Assembly: GCA_965119215.1 (NCBI GenBank)
Contig: CBCPKK010000012.1
Coordinates: forward strand, 62,001-126,000
DNA from: Buttiauxella sp965119215
Lineage (GTDB): Bacteria > Pseudomonadota > Gammaproteobacteria > Enterobacterales > Enterobacteriaceae
Length of the DNA stretch: 64,000 bases
Direction of reading: 5' to 3'
Positions 8,871 to 16,564 of this stretch are shown in pieces; position 1 is the stretch's first letter; the number at the start of each line of letters is the position of its first letter. The position numbers and the translations under genes were made by a program. A model generated the notes under the pieces. It did not search any database, was not told where the DNA came from, and saw only the letters and a list, made by a program, of their open reading frames with translations.

Positions 8871-9146
8871 CTATTTTAGATAAGAGCGGATTAAATTACC
8901 GACTTCTGCCATGCGCGCAGCACGCTGGTCTTCGGATGTATCGCCCGTGACCAATTCGTCTTTAAGATGGATTTCCATCATTTCGCCCATCAATCCGTTG
9001 GCAGCGCCGCGTACTGCGGCGATTTGTTGCAAAATGGCGATGCAGGGATCACCATTTTCCAGCGCGCGTTCCAGTGCTTCAGTCTGGCCGCGAATGCGTC
9101 GTACACGAGTGAGAATGCGTTTTTTGTCTTCAGGTGAATGTGGCAT
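8871..9146 (-). CDS. frmR: FrmR, formaldehyde-responsive CsoR/RcnR-family repressor
   Basis: A 91-aa all-helical DUF156 repressor. The formaldehyde-sensing residues known from E. coli FrmR are kept: Pro2 (MPHSP), Cys35 (GDPC) and His60. LTRVRRIRGQ and QQIAAVRGAANGLM are diagnostic. Formaldehyde crosslinks Pro2 to Cys35 and releases DNA. CAGGAGG lies before the ATG. Directly upstream of frmA and preceded by a G-tract operator. Confidence 0.96.
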   Translation of the reverse strand: MPHSPEDKKRILTRVRRIRGQTEALERALENGDPCIAILQQIAAVRGAANGLMGEMMEIHLKDELVTGDTSEDQRAARMAEVGNLIRSYLK

Positions 9147-9158
9147 CTTGGCCTCCTG

Positions 9159-9175
9159 ATACTATAGGGGGGTAT
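9159..9175. promoter_or_regulatory. FrmR operator (ATAC...G6...GTAT)
   Basis: ATACTATAGGGGGGTAT lies 12 nt upstream of the frmR start. Inverted ends around a run of six Gs are the hallmark of CsoR/RcnR/FrmR binding sites, so this is the likely autoregulatory operator of frmRA. Confidence 0.8.
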
Positions 9176-9278
9176 TGTACACCAGTTTTTGGGCTATTGA
9201 TAAATTTGCATTCAGGAATTTAGCCAGTTGGTTGTCATCTCCCCTTCTAATCGGCTGTTCGCTTCAATCGACAGGAGT

Positions 9279-9305
9279 AAAAAAGCCCTGGCGAGTGCCA
9301 GGGCT
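9279..9305 (-). terminator. Rho-independent terminator of the 9.4-kb lipoprotein gene
   Basis: A perfect 9-bp stem AGCCCTGGC / GCCAGGGCT with loop GAGT, followed on the minus strand by six U residues. It lies about 120 nt past the lipoprotein stop codon. Confidence 0.85.
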
Positions 9306-9428
9306 AAAATTTGAAGGAACAGAAAACTGAATGGGTGTTAAGTCTTTTCACTGGTTATACCAGATATATTCCTGTTCCATGCTTAACGCCCAAATATCCC
9401 TGAATAATAACCGGATGCTACAAAGTGG

Positions 9429-9734
9429 TTAATTTTGTACTTCTACCTGTGACCATCCCTTTTGATACATACAATCTTTAACCAGAATGCTACGTTTTAT
9501 TTCGTTGGCATCAATGGAAGAGTAGTTTGTATTACTTGTGTTATGTTTCTTGTCTTTGGATGTTGTGCTGCTGTTTACAATATAATCAGGTGGCAATCCT
9601 TTTAATGCTTCCGCCTGACACGAGGTTTCTGCAATATTCCTGTCCTGCTCACTTGCCCCCTCTTTGGCCCATCGGTGACTCACGCACCCTGAAAGGATTA
9701 ATGCTGCACTTAATATTATGATTCTTTTCATCAT
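9429..9734 (-). CDS. Small lipoprotein of unknown function
   Basis: 101 aa from the preferred start MMKRIIILSAALILSGC. GAGATA precedes this ATG, whereas the more distal ATG at 9749 lacks a good site. The lipobox LSGC marks lipidation. The mature part has two further Cys (ETSCQAEAL and KDCMYQKGW), a pattern seen in many small enterobacterial lipoproteins where a disulfide is likely. Thr/Ser/Asn-rich centre. Its own terminator follows. No function can be assigned. Confidence 0.75.
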   Translation of the reverse strand: MMKRIIILSAALILSGCVSHRWAKEGASEQDRNIAETSCQAEALKGLPPDYIVNSSTTSKDKKHNTSNTNYSSIDANEIKRSILVKDCMYQKGWSQVEVQN

Positions 9735-9950
9735 TGAATATCTCGACATCTGAAGTTATGTTCATTTTATCTGGTCATCTTACACATCTCAATAATGTAT
9801 GAAACTATTCGGGTATCTTACGCGTTACATTTCCCTGAATGTAAAAATGAACCCTCCATTTAGCGGCAAGATCTTACTGAAGTGTGGATTTAGGCATGCC
9901 ATATCTATTTAAGGAATTGGCATCAATAGTTTAGTCATATTGACGCCTAA

Positions 9951-10274
9951 TTATTAATATCTGTAAAACTAATCAGAATAGCCATCGTATAGGCCGGCAC
10001 TTATTTGATGCGTCTGGCGGGAGCCAAATTAGGAAACCGGCTTGTCTTTTCTGACGCGGCTAAGTCGCGGCTTTCAGATGCGGCAACCATATTGCTTTTC
10101 TCGGTCGCCATTGCCACAACCTTTTATGAGAACGATCATTTTGCGGGTATGGCGCGAGTCACTGGTGTGGCGATTGCCGTGTTTCTGGCCTGGCGCAAAG
10201 TGCCGCTGATTATCGTGATTGTCGTATCCGCGCTAATCACAGCAGCCTTGCGCCATTTCGGGCTGGCGTATTAA
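9951..10274 (+). pseudogene. azlD: Orphan, 5'-damaged AzlD-like membrane protein
   Basis: The open part (from TTG 10005 or ATG 10008, about 89 aa) reads as an AzlD-type branched-chain amino-acid exporter subunit: LMRLAG, then three hydrophobic segments ending LITAALRHFGLAY. AzlD proteins are about 100-110 aa and begin with a further membrane helix leading into GTYL-R. In frame just upstream one reads LIRIAIV, a TAG stop (9990-9992), then AGTYLMRLAG, so the expected N-terminal helix is present but cut by a nonsense codon and lacks a start. The AzlC partner is absent. Likely a remnant. Its stop overlaps that of cybB by 4 nt. Confidence 0.65.
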
Positions 10275-10801
10275 CGCTTTTTCCCAGGCATCATGCGCAG
10301 CAGCGTATTGTCCTTCCAGGCATAGTGGTGGAATAGCGCTGCAAATGCATGAATACCAATAACAAAATAACCAATGTTGGCGATAAGCTCATGGTAGCTT
10401 TTTAGGGTGAATTCCATATCGTCATCAGGTGCAACCGCGTGCGGCATCGAAATACCCAACACTGACCAGTCGCTTCCTTTGAAATACACCGTCATGAAGC
10501 CCAGAATCGGTAGCACGATAAACATCAGATAGATGATTGTGTGGAGCAGATGCGACATCCCCGTAATAGCAGGATGCGGTTTCGGCGTTATGGCTGGAGC
10601 CCGGTATTTGATGCGCACCAGTAGGCGCGCAATCATCAAAATGAACACGCTGATCCCGCAAGCAAAATGGGTGACGTTAAAGACTGGGCGATACGACCGT
10701 GGCGCAAAACCTCTCAGCTCCATCGCACAATAAGTCCCCACAACCAATAAAAAAACCAACCAATGAAGTGTTATCTGTAACGAGGTGTATTTGCTGCGCA
10801 T
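10271..10801 (-). CDS. cybB: Cytochrome b561 (CybB)
   Basis: A 176-aa inner-membrane diheme cytochrome b with four helices. Heme-ligand histidines are visible in QITLHWLVF (His13), NVTHFACG, KSYHELIANIGYF and GIHAFAALFHHY. The ending YAWKDNTLLRMMPGKKR is typical of E. coli CybB, a superoxide:ubiquinone oxidoreductase. Convergent with the azlD remnant. Confidence 0.95.
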   Translation of the reverse strand: MRSKYTSLQITLHWLVFLLVVGTYCAMELRGFAPRSYRPVFNVTHFACGISVFILMIARLLVRIKYRAPAITPKPHPAITGMSHLLHTIIYLMFIVLPILGFMTVYFKGSDWSVLGISMPHAVAPDDDMEFTLKSYHELIANIGYFVIGIHAFAALFHHYAWKDNTLLRMMPGKKR

Positions 10802-10922
10802 TTAGGGTTTCCTGCTGAGTCACAATGATTTTTCCAGGATAACGGCAAATGCTTAGGAAATCATTAACAAGCTGATGGTTCCCCCCTCCCCGCTGATAAA
10901 CGCAGGGAGAGGTTTTAAAGGC

Positions 10923-12296
10923 TTACTTCAGCAAGCGAACACGAACGCCTTTGCCCTTGATCTTGCCTTGCTGTAACTGCTTCCAGGCATGATGTGCAAC
11001 AGATTCGCGAACAGCAACGAAAACGTGCATCGGATGCACATCAATTTTGCCGATATCCGCACCGTCCAGACCCATGTCGCCAGTCAACGCACCGAGAATA
11101 TCGCCCGGACGCATTTTCGCTTTCTTGCCGCCATCAATGCACAAAGTGGCCATTGCCGCTTCAAGGGGTTTGATGGTGCCGCCGGTTGGAGCGGGTTGCC
11201 AGTTCAGAGACAAGTTCAGCATTTCAGCTAACACGCTGGCGCGTTGTGCTTCTTCTGGTGCACACAGGCTAATCGCCAGGCCACTTTCACCCGCACGAGC
11301 AGTACGGCCAATACGGTGAACGTGAACTTCCGGGTCCCACGACAGCTCGTAGTTGATGACCATTTCCAGTGCTTTAATATCCAGACCACGTGCGGCAACA
11401 TCGGTTGCCACCAGCACACGGCTGCTGCCGTTAGCAAAACGCACCAGCGTTTGATCGCGGTCGCGTTGTTCCATGTCGCCATGAAGCGCTAACACGCTTT
11501 GATTGCTTTCGCTCAGCGCGTCGCATACGGCCTGGCAATCTTTTTTGGTGTTACAGAACACCACGCAAGATGCGGGCTGATGCTGGCTCAGCAGTTTTTG
11601 CAGCAGGCTGATTTTGCCGTTGCGCGAGATTTCATAGAACTGCTGTTCAACAGATGGCAACTCATCTACTGAATCAATTTCGATAGTTTCCGGGGAACGC
11701 TGAACACGTGAGCTGATGGCCGCAATAGCTTTCGGCCAGGTTGCAGAAAACAGCAACGTCTGGCGATCCTGTGGCGCATGGCTAATCACTTCGTCGATAG
11801 CGTCAGCAAAGCCCATATCCAGCATACGGTCGGCTTCGTCCAGCACCAGCGTTTGCAGCGCATCTAACTTAACTGTCTCTTTTTTCAGGTGATCCAGCAA
11901 ACGGCCTGGCGTTGCCACAATCACATGAGGAGCGTGTTGCAATGAGTCACGCTGCGCACCAAAAGGAGCACCACCGCATAAGGTCAGAATTTTGATATTC
12001 GGCATATAGCGCGCAAGGCGACGCAATTCTTTAGCCACCTGGTCAGCCAGTTCGCGTGTTGGGCACAAGACCAACGACTGAGTAATAAACTGGCTGGCGT
12101 CGATGTGTTGCAGTAAACCCAGACCAAATGCAGCCGTTTTACCACTGCCGGTTTTCGCCTGAGCACGGACATCTTTCCCAGCCAGTATCGCGGGTAATGC
12201 AGCCGCCTGAACAGGCGTCATGGTGTGATAACCAAGTTCGGTGAGATTGGCGAGTTGTTCTGCTGGCAGAACGTTTAGGGTAGAAAAAGATGTCAC
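10923..12296 (-). CDS. dbpA: DbpA, DEAD-box RNA helicase specific for 23S rRNA
   Basis: 457 aa. Q-motif region (PVQAAALPAIL), Walker A AKTGSGKTA, DEAD in VLDEADRM, SAT in LFSATWPKA and HRIGRTAR are all present. The C-terminal domain (from about residue 380: KKAKMRPGDILGAL, VRESVAHHAWKQL) is the DbpA RNA-binding module that docks on hairpin 92 of 23S rRNA during large-subunit assembly. It stands near ttcA and fnrS as in E. coli, but here accessory genes separate them. Confidence 0.97.
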   Translation of the reverse strand: MTSFSTLNVLPAEQLANLTELGYHTMTPVQAAALPAILAGKDVRAQAKTGSGKTAAFGLGLLQHIDASQFITQSLVLCPTRELADQVAKELRRLARYMPNIKILTLCGGAPFGAQRDSLQHAPHVIVATPGRLLDHLKKETVKLDALQTLVLDEADRMLDMGFADAIDEVISHAPQDRQTLLFSATWPKAIAAISSRVQRSPETIEIDSVDELPSVEQQFYEISRNGKISLLQKLLSQHQPASCVVFCNTKKDCQAVCDALSESNQSVLALHGDMEQRDRDQTLVRFANGSSRVLVATDVAARGLDIKALEMVINYELSWDPEVHVHRIGRTARAGESGLAISLCAPEEAQRASVLAEMLNLSLNWQPAPTGGTIKPLEAAMATLCIDGGKKAKMRPGDILGALTGDMGLDGADIGKIDVHPMHVFVAVRESVAHHAWKQLQQGKIKGKGVRVRLLK

Positions 12297-12682
12297 GATT
12301 ATACTCTCAATTAATGGGCTGTCAGACAGCGTCTGGCGCGCATCTTAGCAGATTTGAGGGGGTAACGCGGCAGTTTCCAGTAAATTAGCGCGGTGAGTAT
12401 TTGGTTTGCATTCTGACCGTTGTGCAGAACATCCCTGGCAACCTCAGGTCATTAATTGAAAGCGTTGCGCCAACACTATTAATTGCTGTTTTTGATAACC
12501 AATGGAAACTAATTTCAGGTAAGGTTTTCGCTTCGTCATCGGTTTATTTCTCCGGGTAGAAACAGCAATAAAAATCTCCACAATAGCTACGAGATGAATC
12601 TAAAACGATTACTGGTCGGATTGCATATTCACATACATAATGCGAAGCTGAGCCTGGTTACCATAAATAAAATAGGGTTGTT
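12297..12682. other. Intergenic region between dbpA and the bor-like gene
   Basis: 386 bp, divergent promoters expected. I see no ORF of note and no strong repeat. The end nearest the bor-like gene is AT-rich with CATAAT at about 60 nt upstream of its start. A PhoP box was looked for, since bor-type genes are PhoP-regulated in E. coli, but no clear two-half-site match was found. Confidence 0.5.
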
Positions 12683-12973
12683 ATGAAAAAGTTACTGATA
12701 GCAGTAGTTGCTTCTATGGTTTTATCCGGTTGTGCGCAGCAAACATTTACCCTTAACAAGGATATTGCTGAGAAACCACAGCAAACCACCACGCATCACT
12801 TCTTTGTTAGCGGGATTGGCCAGGCAAAAACGATTGATGCGGCGGCAGTTTGTGGCGGTGCAGATAAAGTTGTTCGTACTGAAGTTCAACAGACCTTTGC
12901 AAACGGCTTCCTGGGCTTTATTACTTTAGGTATTTATACCCCACGCGAAGCACGTGTTTATTGCTCTAAATAA
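12683..12973 (+). CDS. bor: Bor/Iss-family outer-membrane lipoprotein
   Basis: A 96-aa lipoprotein (MKKLLIAVVASMVLSGC, lipobox LSGC). The mature part matches phage lambda Bor almost throughout: CAQQTFTLN, THHFFVSGIGQ, FLGFITLGIYTPREARVYC. Bor/Iss proteins are linked to serum survival and are often prophage-derived. No other phage gene is nearby, so this is a lone cargo-type gene. Followed by its own hairpin. Confidence 0.93.
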   Translation: MKKLLIAVVASMVLSGCAQQTFTLNKDIAEKPQQTTTHHFFVSGIGQAKTIDAAAVCGGADKVVRTEVQQTFANGFLGFITLGIYTPREARVYCSK

Positions 12974-12978
12974 GTACA

Positions 12979-13003
12979 ATTGCCGGTGTTATGCACCGGC
13001 AAT
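12979..13003 (+). terminator. Hairpin after the bor-like gene
   Basis: A perfect 10-bp stem ATTGCCGGTG / CACCGGCAAT with loop TTATG, 6 nt past the stop codon. The U-tract is poor (AATCTATGTG). Confidence 0.7.
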
Positions 13004-13150
13004 AATCTATGTGTATGGGTCAGGCAACGAATATAAATACCCTGCTTGAATCAGTGGTATTCTCTTGCACAGATGTATCCCCTCGATTTTATATCCCCTG
13101 ACGTTTCATGTTACCCTCGCCTTACAATGCATTCCACAATAAGAATTTTC

Positions 13151-13519
13151 ATGAAATTTGTTATTTTAATTAGCCTTTTAGGTTTTGTTCATTCATCCGT
13201 TTTTGCGGCTACTGCCACCAGGCTTTCATGCTCATTACGCGAAAATGTGGTTATCTCACGATTTGACCATAACCTTTCGACGATGAAATGGGACGACCAT
13301 TTTCTGGTTGCGTCAGGCATAAAGAAGACCAAAACCAAGAATGACGTCCCTTTCCGCGTCACCTCGTTTCAAAATGGTGACGACTTAGTTTTCTTCCCGG
13401 AAAAACAGGCTTATTTCTTTTTCTATTCTGGAAGTTCTGAGCCGGACAAATGCGAAGTGCTGAGCACCAGTACGTATCAAATTACTCAGTTGCCGCGATA
13501 TGAGAGACCAGACGTCTAG
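13151..13519 (+). CDS. Secreted protein of unknown function
   Basis: 122 aa from MKFVILISLLGFVHSSVFA, an evident signal peptide. In-frame upstream ATGs (13046, 13127) would place non-hydrophobic sequence before it and are less likely. The mature protein has two Cys (RLSCSLREN and DKCEVLSTS) that could form a periplasmic disulfide, and a hydrophobic/aromatic stretch (KQAYFFFYSGSS). No family recognised. Confidence 0.6.
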   Translation: MKFVILISLLGFVHSSVFAATATRLSCSLRENVVISRFDHNLSTMKWDDHFLVASGIKKTKTKNDVPFRVTSFQNGDDLVFFPEKQAYFFFYSGSSEPDKCEVLSTSTYQITQLPRYERPDV

Positions 13520-13688
13520 TGTTCGAATGTCATCCCTCATTACACCTTTCTGATGCCAACTCGCCCTAAATCCACTTACGGTTCATTACGTCTTAATTGT
13601 ACATACATGAACAATTCATCTATGATTGATTAAGTTAACTCTACTCTGTGCCAGCTGTTTGGCTGACACAGACTAAACAGGAGGACAT

Positions 13689-14093
13689 ATGGCTGACACA
13701 CTACCAAAAGCGCATCAGGATGACGCCATTGACCCCAGCAAAGCACTGCCTGTGGTGTTTCGTATTCTGGATAAATGGCACTGCAACTCTGATGAACAAC
13801 TGAAATTACTGGGTATTTCATCGCGTTCAACATTGAACAAGTATAAAGAGTCCAGTGGAGGCATTCGTCTAACATTGGACATGCAAGAACGGATGAGCTA
13901 CATCCTCAATATTCACAAGTGCCTGCGAGTGCTGTTCACCGCTGACGACAGCATATATGGCTGGGTGCGCAAACCGAATAGCCATCCTTTCTTTGCTGGA
14001 CGCGCAGCCATGGACGTGATGAAAGGTGGCCGAGTAGCTGACCTGTATGAGGTTGCCAAGCGTCTGCATGCGTGGCGTGGGGGTATGGCGTGA
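13689..14093 (+). CDS. Xre/MbcA/ParS-type antitoxin of a RES-Xre module
   Basis: A 134-aa antitoxin. An N-terminal helical/Xre-like part (LLGISSRSTLNKYKESSGG) is followed by the C-terminal toxin-binding domain with YILNIHKCLRVLF, the GWVRKPNSHPFFAGRAAMDVM motif (W-x-x-x-x-N-x-x-F-x-G) and LYEVAKRLHAWRGG. Strong ribosome site AGGAGG 4 nt before the ATG. The stop TGA overlaps the toxin start (GTGA), the coupled antitoxin-first layout of RES-Xre systems. Confidence 0.92.
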   Translation: MADTLPKAHQDDAIDPSKALPVVFRILDKWHCNSDEQLKLLGISSRSTLNKYKESSGGIRLTLDMQERMSYILNIHKCLRVLFTADDSIYGWVRKPNSHPFFAGRAAMDVMKGGRVADLYEVAKRLHAWRGGMA

Positions 14094-14782
14094 TACCAGA
14101 GCCGCCACTAACTCGATTCGACGGAGAGAAAGCGTATCGGATTATCCCGAGTCGCTACCCAACGATTGATTTGTATGAAGATGTGGCCAGCGCCGACGAG
14201 CTTGAGGCTGTATGGGCTATTGAGGCCATGACCAATGAGCGACTACAAGAACAGGCTGGGGAGTTGTCGCTGGTACCCAAAGAGGATTGGCTGGTGGGGG
14301 TTCATGGGGGCAGCTATGTCATGGCTGCATTCACCCATATAAATCCGGAGGGCGCGCGATTCACGACGGGTGATTTTGGCGGCTATTATTGTGCCCCTAA
14401 GTTAGATACGGCGGTCAAAGAAACGGTATACCACCAGGAGCGTTTTTTCGGTTACACCTGCGAGCCCGCCCAGAAAGTGCAGATGCGCGTACTTTTCACT
14501 ACATTTGACGCGACCTTATCTGATATCAACGGAGAGCCGTTTCTCTCATCCCCTATCTATCACGCGACCGACTACAGCCAGGCGCAAGCCTTTGCTCAGA
14601 CTCAGAAAGCTAAAAATATGGACGGTATCTATTATCGTTCCGTTCGCCATACAGCGCATGACTGCTATGTACTCTACCGACCTTGCCTGGTGACGAATAT
14701 CCATCAGGCTCAGCATCTGGAATATCACTGGAATGGCAGTGCCATCACAAATGTACTCAGCATTAAGCTATACGGCGAATAG
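14090..14782 (+). CDS. RES-domain toxin (NAD+-degrading type)
   Basis: 230 aa from GTG at 14090, which overlaps the antitoxin stop. An in-frame GTG at 14072 is less likely. The RES residues are all visible: Arg in AYRIIPSRYP, Glu in AVKETVYHQERFFG and Ser in GIYYRSVRH. Members characterised in other bacteria deplete NAD+ by glycohydrolysis or phosphorolysis and are neutralised by the partner Xre antitoxin. Intact and probably active. Sits immediately upstream of the two tRNA genes, a common place for mobile cargo. Confidence 0.92.
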   Translation: MIPEPPLTRFDGEKAYRIIPSRYPTIDLYEDVASADELEAVWAIEAMTNERLQEQAGELSLVPKEDWLVGVHGGSYVMAAFTHINPEGARFTTGDFGGYYCAPKLDTAVKETVYHQERFFGYTCEPAQKVQMRVLFTTFDATLSDINGEPFLSSPIYHATDYSQAQAFAQTQKAKNMDGIYYRSVRHTAHDCYVLYRPCLVTNIHQAQHLEYHWNGSAITNVLSIKLYGE

Positions 14783-14814
14783 GGGAAAAAAGTAGACGTT
14801 GGGAGATGTTTGCC

Positions 14815-14889
<75 letters not shown>

Positions 14890-14891
14890 TT

Positions 14892-14965
14892 TGGTCCGCC
14901 ACCGGAGCCTCGAACCCCGTACTACAACCCTGTGGTTGCCGCTCTTCCCGATGAGCTAGTGGCGG
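14892..14965 (-). tRNA. tRNA-like gene with abnormal anticodon arm, identity undetermined
   Basis: A perfect 7-bp acceptor stem CCGCCAC/GTGGCGG with A73 and encoded CCA, a good D arm (GCTC ATCGGGAA GAGC) and a good T arm (CGGGG TTCGAGG CTCCG). The anticodon region is odd. The arm GCAAC/GTTGT closes a 6-nt loop CACAGG with no U33; alternatively CAACC/GGTTG closes a 4-nt loop ACAG. Only 20 nt separate position 26 from the T arm, 1-2 fewer than normal. Either a decayed tRNA or a non-decoding tRNA. It is transcribed ahead of tRNA-Gly. Confidence 0.6.
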
Positions 14966-15203
14966 TTTGGTAATATTAGCTGAATCTACCCGCGTTCACT
15001 CTTTAGAGGTAAATCGCAGGCGGCGCATAATACATAACTAAAATTACCCATGCAATCTATATGCCTATATAACAGCGATATTATTACCATGAGTGATTAC
15101 TCAATAGCCAATCACTGCAAAACTTGCTGGTATTCGCCGCTGCAATCCGTACCATACACGCCAGAATTACGCCATATGCGTGCCGGTTTAGCCTGAGAAT
15201 TCC

Positions 15204-16124
15204 ATGACCAGTCAAAAAGAAATTTACAACCTCAATAAATTACAGAAACGCCTGCGTCGTAACGTGGGTGGAGCGATTGCCGATTACAACATGATTGAAG
15301 AAGGCGACCGCATTATGGTCTGCCTTTCTGGCGGCAAAGACAGCTACACCATGCTGGAAATCCTGCGTAACTTGCAGCAAAGCGCGCCAATTAACTTCAG
15401 TCTGATTGCCGTTAACCTCGATCAGAAACAACCGGGTTTCCCTGAGCATATTCTGCCGGAATACCTGGAAAGCATCGGGGTTGAGTACAAGATTGTCGAA
15501 GAGAACACGTACAGCATCGTAAAAGACAAGATCCCAGAGGGCAAAACGACCTGTTCTCTGTGTTCACGTTTACGCCGCGGCATTCTTTATCGTACAGCGA
15601 CCGAATTAGGCGCGACGAAAATCGCTCTTGGCCATCACCGTGACGACATCCTCCAGACGCTGTTCCTGAACATGTTCTATGGCGGCAAAATGAAAGGCAT
15701 GCCACCAAAACTGATGAGTGATGACGGCAAACACATTGTGATTCGCCCGCTGGCTTATTGCCGCGAAAAAGATATTGAGCGTTTCGCAACCGCGCGCGCG
15801 TACCCGATTATTCCGTGTAACTTGTGTGGTTCACAGCCTAACTTGCAACGCCAGGTCATTGGCGACATGCTGCGCGACTGGGATAAACGCTACCCAGGCC
15901 GTATCGAAACCATGTTTAGCGCTATGCAAAATGTCGTGCCTTCTCATATGTGCGACACCGAACTGTTCGACTTCAAAGGTATTCAGCACGGTGCCGAAGT
16001 GGTTGATGGCGGTGACTTAGCCTTTGATCGCGAAGAACTGCCAATGCAACCTGCGGGCTGGCAGCCTGATGAAGATGACAACGAGACACCACTACAACGC
16101 CTCGATATCCTCGAAATCAAATAG
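15204..16124 (+). CDS. ttcA: TtcA, tRNA 2-thiocytidine(32) synthetase
   Basis: A 306-aa PP-loop ATPase that thiolates C32 of certain tRNAs using an Fe-S cluster. PP-loop SGGKDS at residues 42-47. Cluster Cys candidates are Cys117/Cys120 (TTCSLCSR) and the later NLCGSQ. GHHRDDILQTLF is also diagnostic. A few residues shorter at the N-terminus than E. coli. In E. coli this gene is the Rac prophage attachment site. Here it is whole and uninterrupted. Confidence 0.97.
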   Translation: MTSQKEIYNLNKLQKRLRRNVGGAIADYNMIEEGDRIMVCLSGGKDSYTMLEILRNLQQSAPINFSLIAVNLDQKQPGFPEHILPEYLESIGVEYKIVEENTYSIVKDKIPEGKTTCSLCSRLRRGILYRTATELGATKIALGHHRDDILQTLFLNMFYGGKMKGMPPKLMSDDGKHIVIRPLAYCREKDIERFATARAYPIIPCNLCGSQPNLQRQVIGDMLRDWDKRYPGRIETMFSAMQNVVPSHMCDTELFDFKGIQHGAEVVDGGDLAFDREELPMQPAGWQPDEDDNETPLQRLDILEIK

Positions 16125-16130
16125 TCATTT

Positions 16131-16158
16131 TATCCCTCTCTCGCCCGAGAGAGGGATA
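16131..16158. terminator. Perfect hairpin between ttcA and the proline-rich small gene
   Basis: An 11-bp stem TATCCCTCTCT / AGAGAGGGATA with loop CGCCCG, lying between the convergent stops. No U-tract on either strand, so it may act as a 3'-end barrier more than as a classic terminator. Confidence 0.6.
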
Positions 16159-16160
16159 AC

Positions 16161-16298
16161 CTATCTGTACGGCGGTGGATCAATAATCGGTCTTGGATCG
16201 GGATCTAGCGGCGGGTCGGGTATCGGTTGCGGCTTGGGGATATGCTCTGGAACGGGCACCGGGTCAGTCGGAATGGAATCTCTGATATACATGCTCAT
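16161..16298 (-). CDS. 45-aa proline-rich small protein
   Basis: A short minus-strand ORF with an excellent ribosome site, GGAGGAAATT then ATG. It starts MSMYIRDSIPTDPVPVPEHI and continues as a Pro/Asp repeat (PIPDPPLDPDPRPIIDPPPYR). About 40 percent Pro, acidic, no membrane segment or Cys. I recall similar short P-rich proteins in enterobacteria but cannot name a symbol safely. The rightward ORF covering the same bases is its shadow. Lies between ttcA and fnrS. Confidence 0.72.
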   Translation of the reverse strand: MSMYIRDSIPTDPVPVPEHIPKPQPIPDPPLDPDPRPIIDPPPYR

Positions 16299-16349
16299 AA
16301 TTTCCTCCATTAATCTCTCCCTTTAAGCATAGAACAACAAATCGCAGAC

Positions 16350-16469
16350 AAAAAAAAGCCGACTAATAGTCGGCTCGTACGAATCAATTGTGCTATGCAG
16401 TAATTCTAAAAAAAGGAAGTAAGACAATATGGAGCGCAACGCCCATCGCTTGACGTTGCATTCACCTGC
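16350..16469 (-). ncRNA. fnrS: FnrS, anaerobically induced Hfq-dependent small RNA
   Basis: The minus strand carries the E. coli FnrS sequence almost base for base: 5' GCAGGTGAATGCAACGTCAA, the conserved middle ending CTTACTTCC then a T-run, GCATAGCACAATTGATTCGT, and a terminator stem AGCCGACTA/TAGTCGGCT followed by eight U. About 120 nt. Made by FNR without oxygen, FnrS represses mRNAs of aerobic and oxidative-stress proteins such as sodB, gpmA and maeA. Located beside zntB as in E. coli. Confidence 0.96.
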
Positions 16470-16504
16470 GAGAGAGATAGTGCCTTGAACCGGCGTTCCA
16501 TTTA

Positions 16505-16518
16505 TTGACCTCGCTCAA
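16505..16518 (-). promoter_or_regulatory. FNR box of fnrS
   Basis: On the minus strand TTGAGCGAGGTCAA has the perfect half-sites TTGA-N6-TCAA. Its centre is about 42 nt upstream of the predicted fnrS 5' end, the class II activator position. A -10-like CACTAT lies at 16477-16482. Confidence 0.9.
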
Positions 16519-16564
16519 TTATCGCCGCCTTTTTTAGTCTGCATTATGTTAAAAATGTTAAATT

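Noticed and set aside
12600..12682. PhoP box upstream of the bor-like gene
   Set aside because: GGTTACCATAAATAA only weakly resembles one half-site, and no second half-site at proper spacing was found.
14072..14089. Upstream GTG start for the RES toxin
   Set aside because: The GTG at 14090 overlaps the antitoxin stop (GTGA) as expected for coupled RES-Xre genes; the longer form adds six residues with no family match.
15204..16124. Rac-type prophage attachment in ttcA
   Set aside because: ttcA is whole, no integrase or phage genes are nearby, and no duplicated ttcA 3' end was seen.
16024..16326. Rightward 100-aa ORF with a glycine-rich repeat (GSGSSGGSGIG) at the end of ttcA
   Set aside because: It starts inside ttcA in another frame, and its Gly-rich part is the exact antisense of the small proline-rich gene, which has a far better ribosome site.
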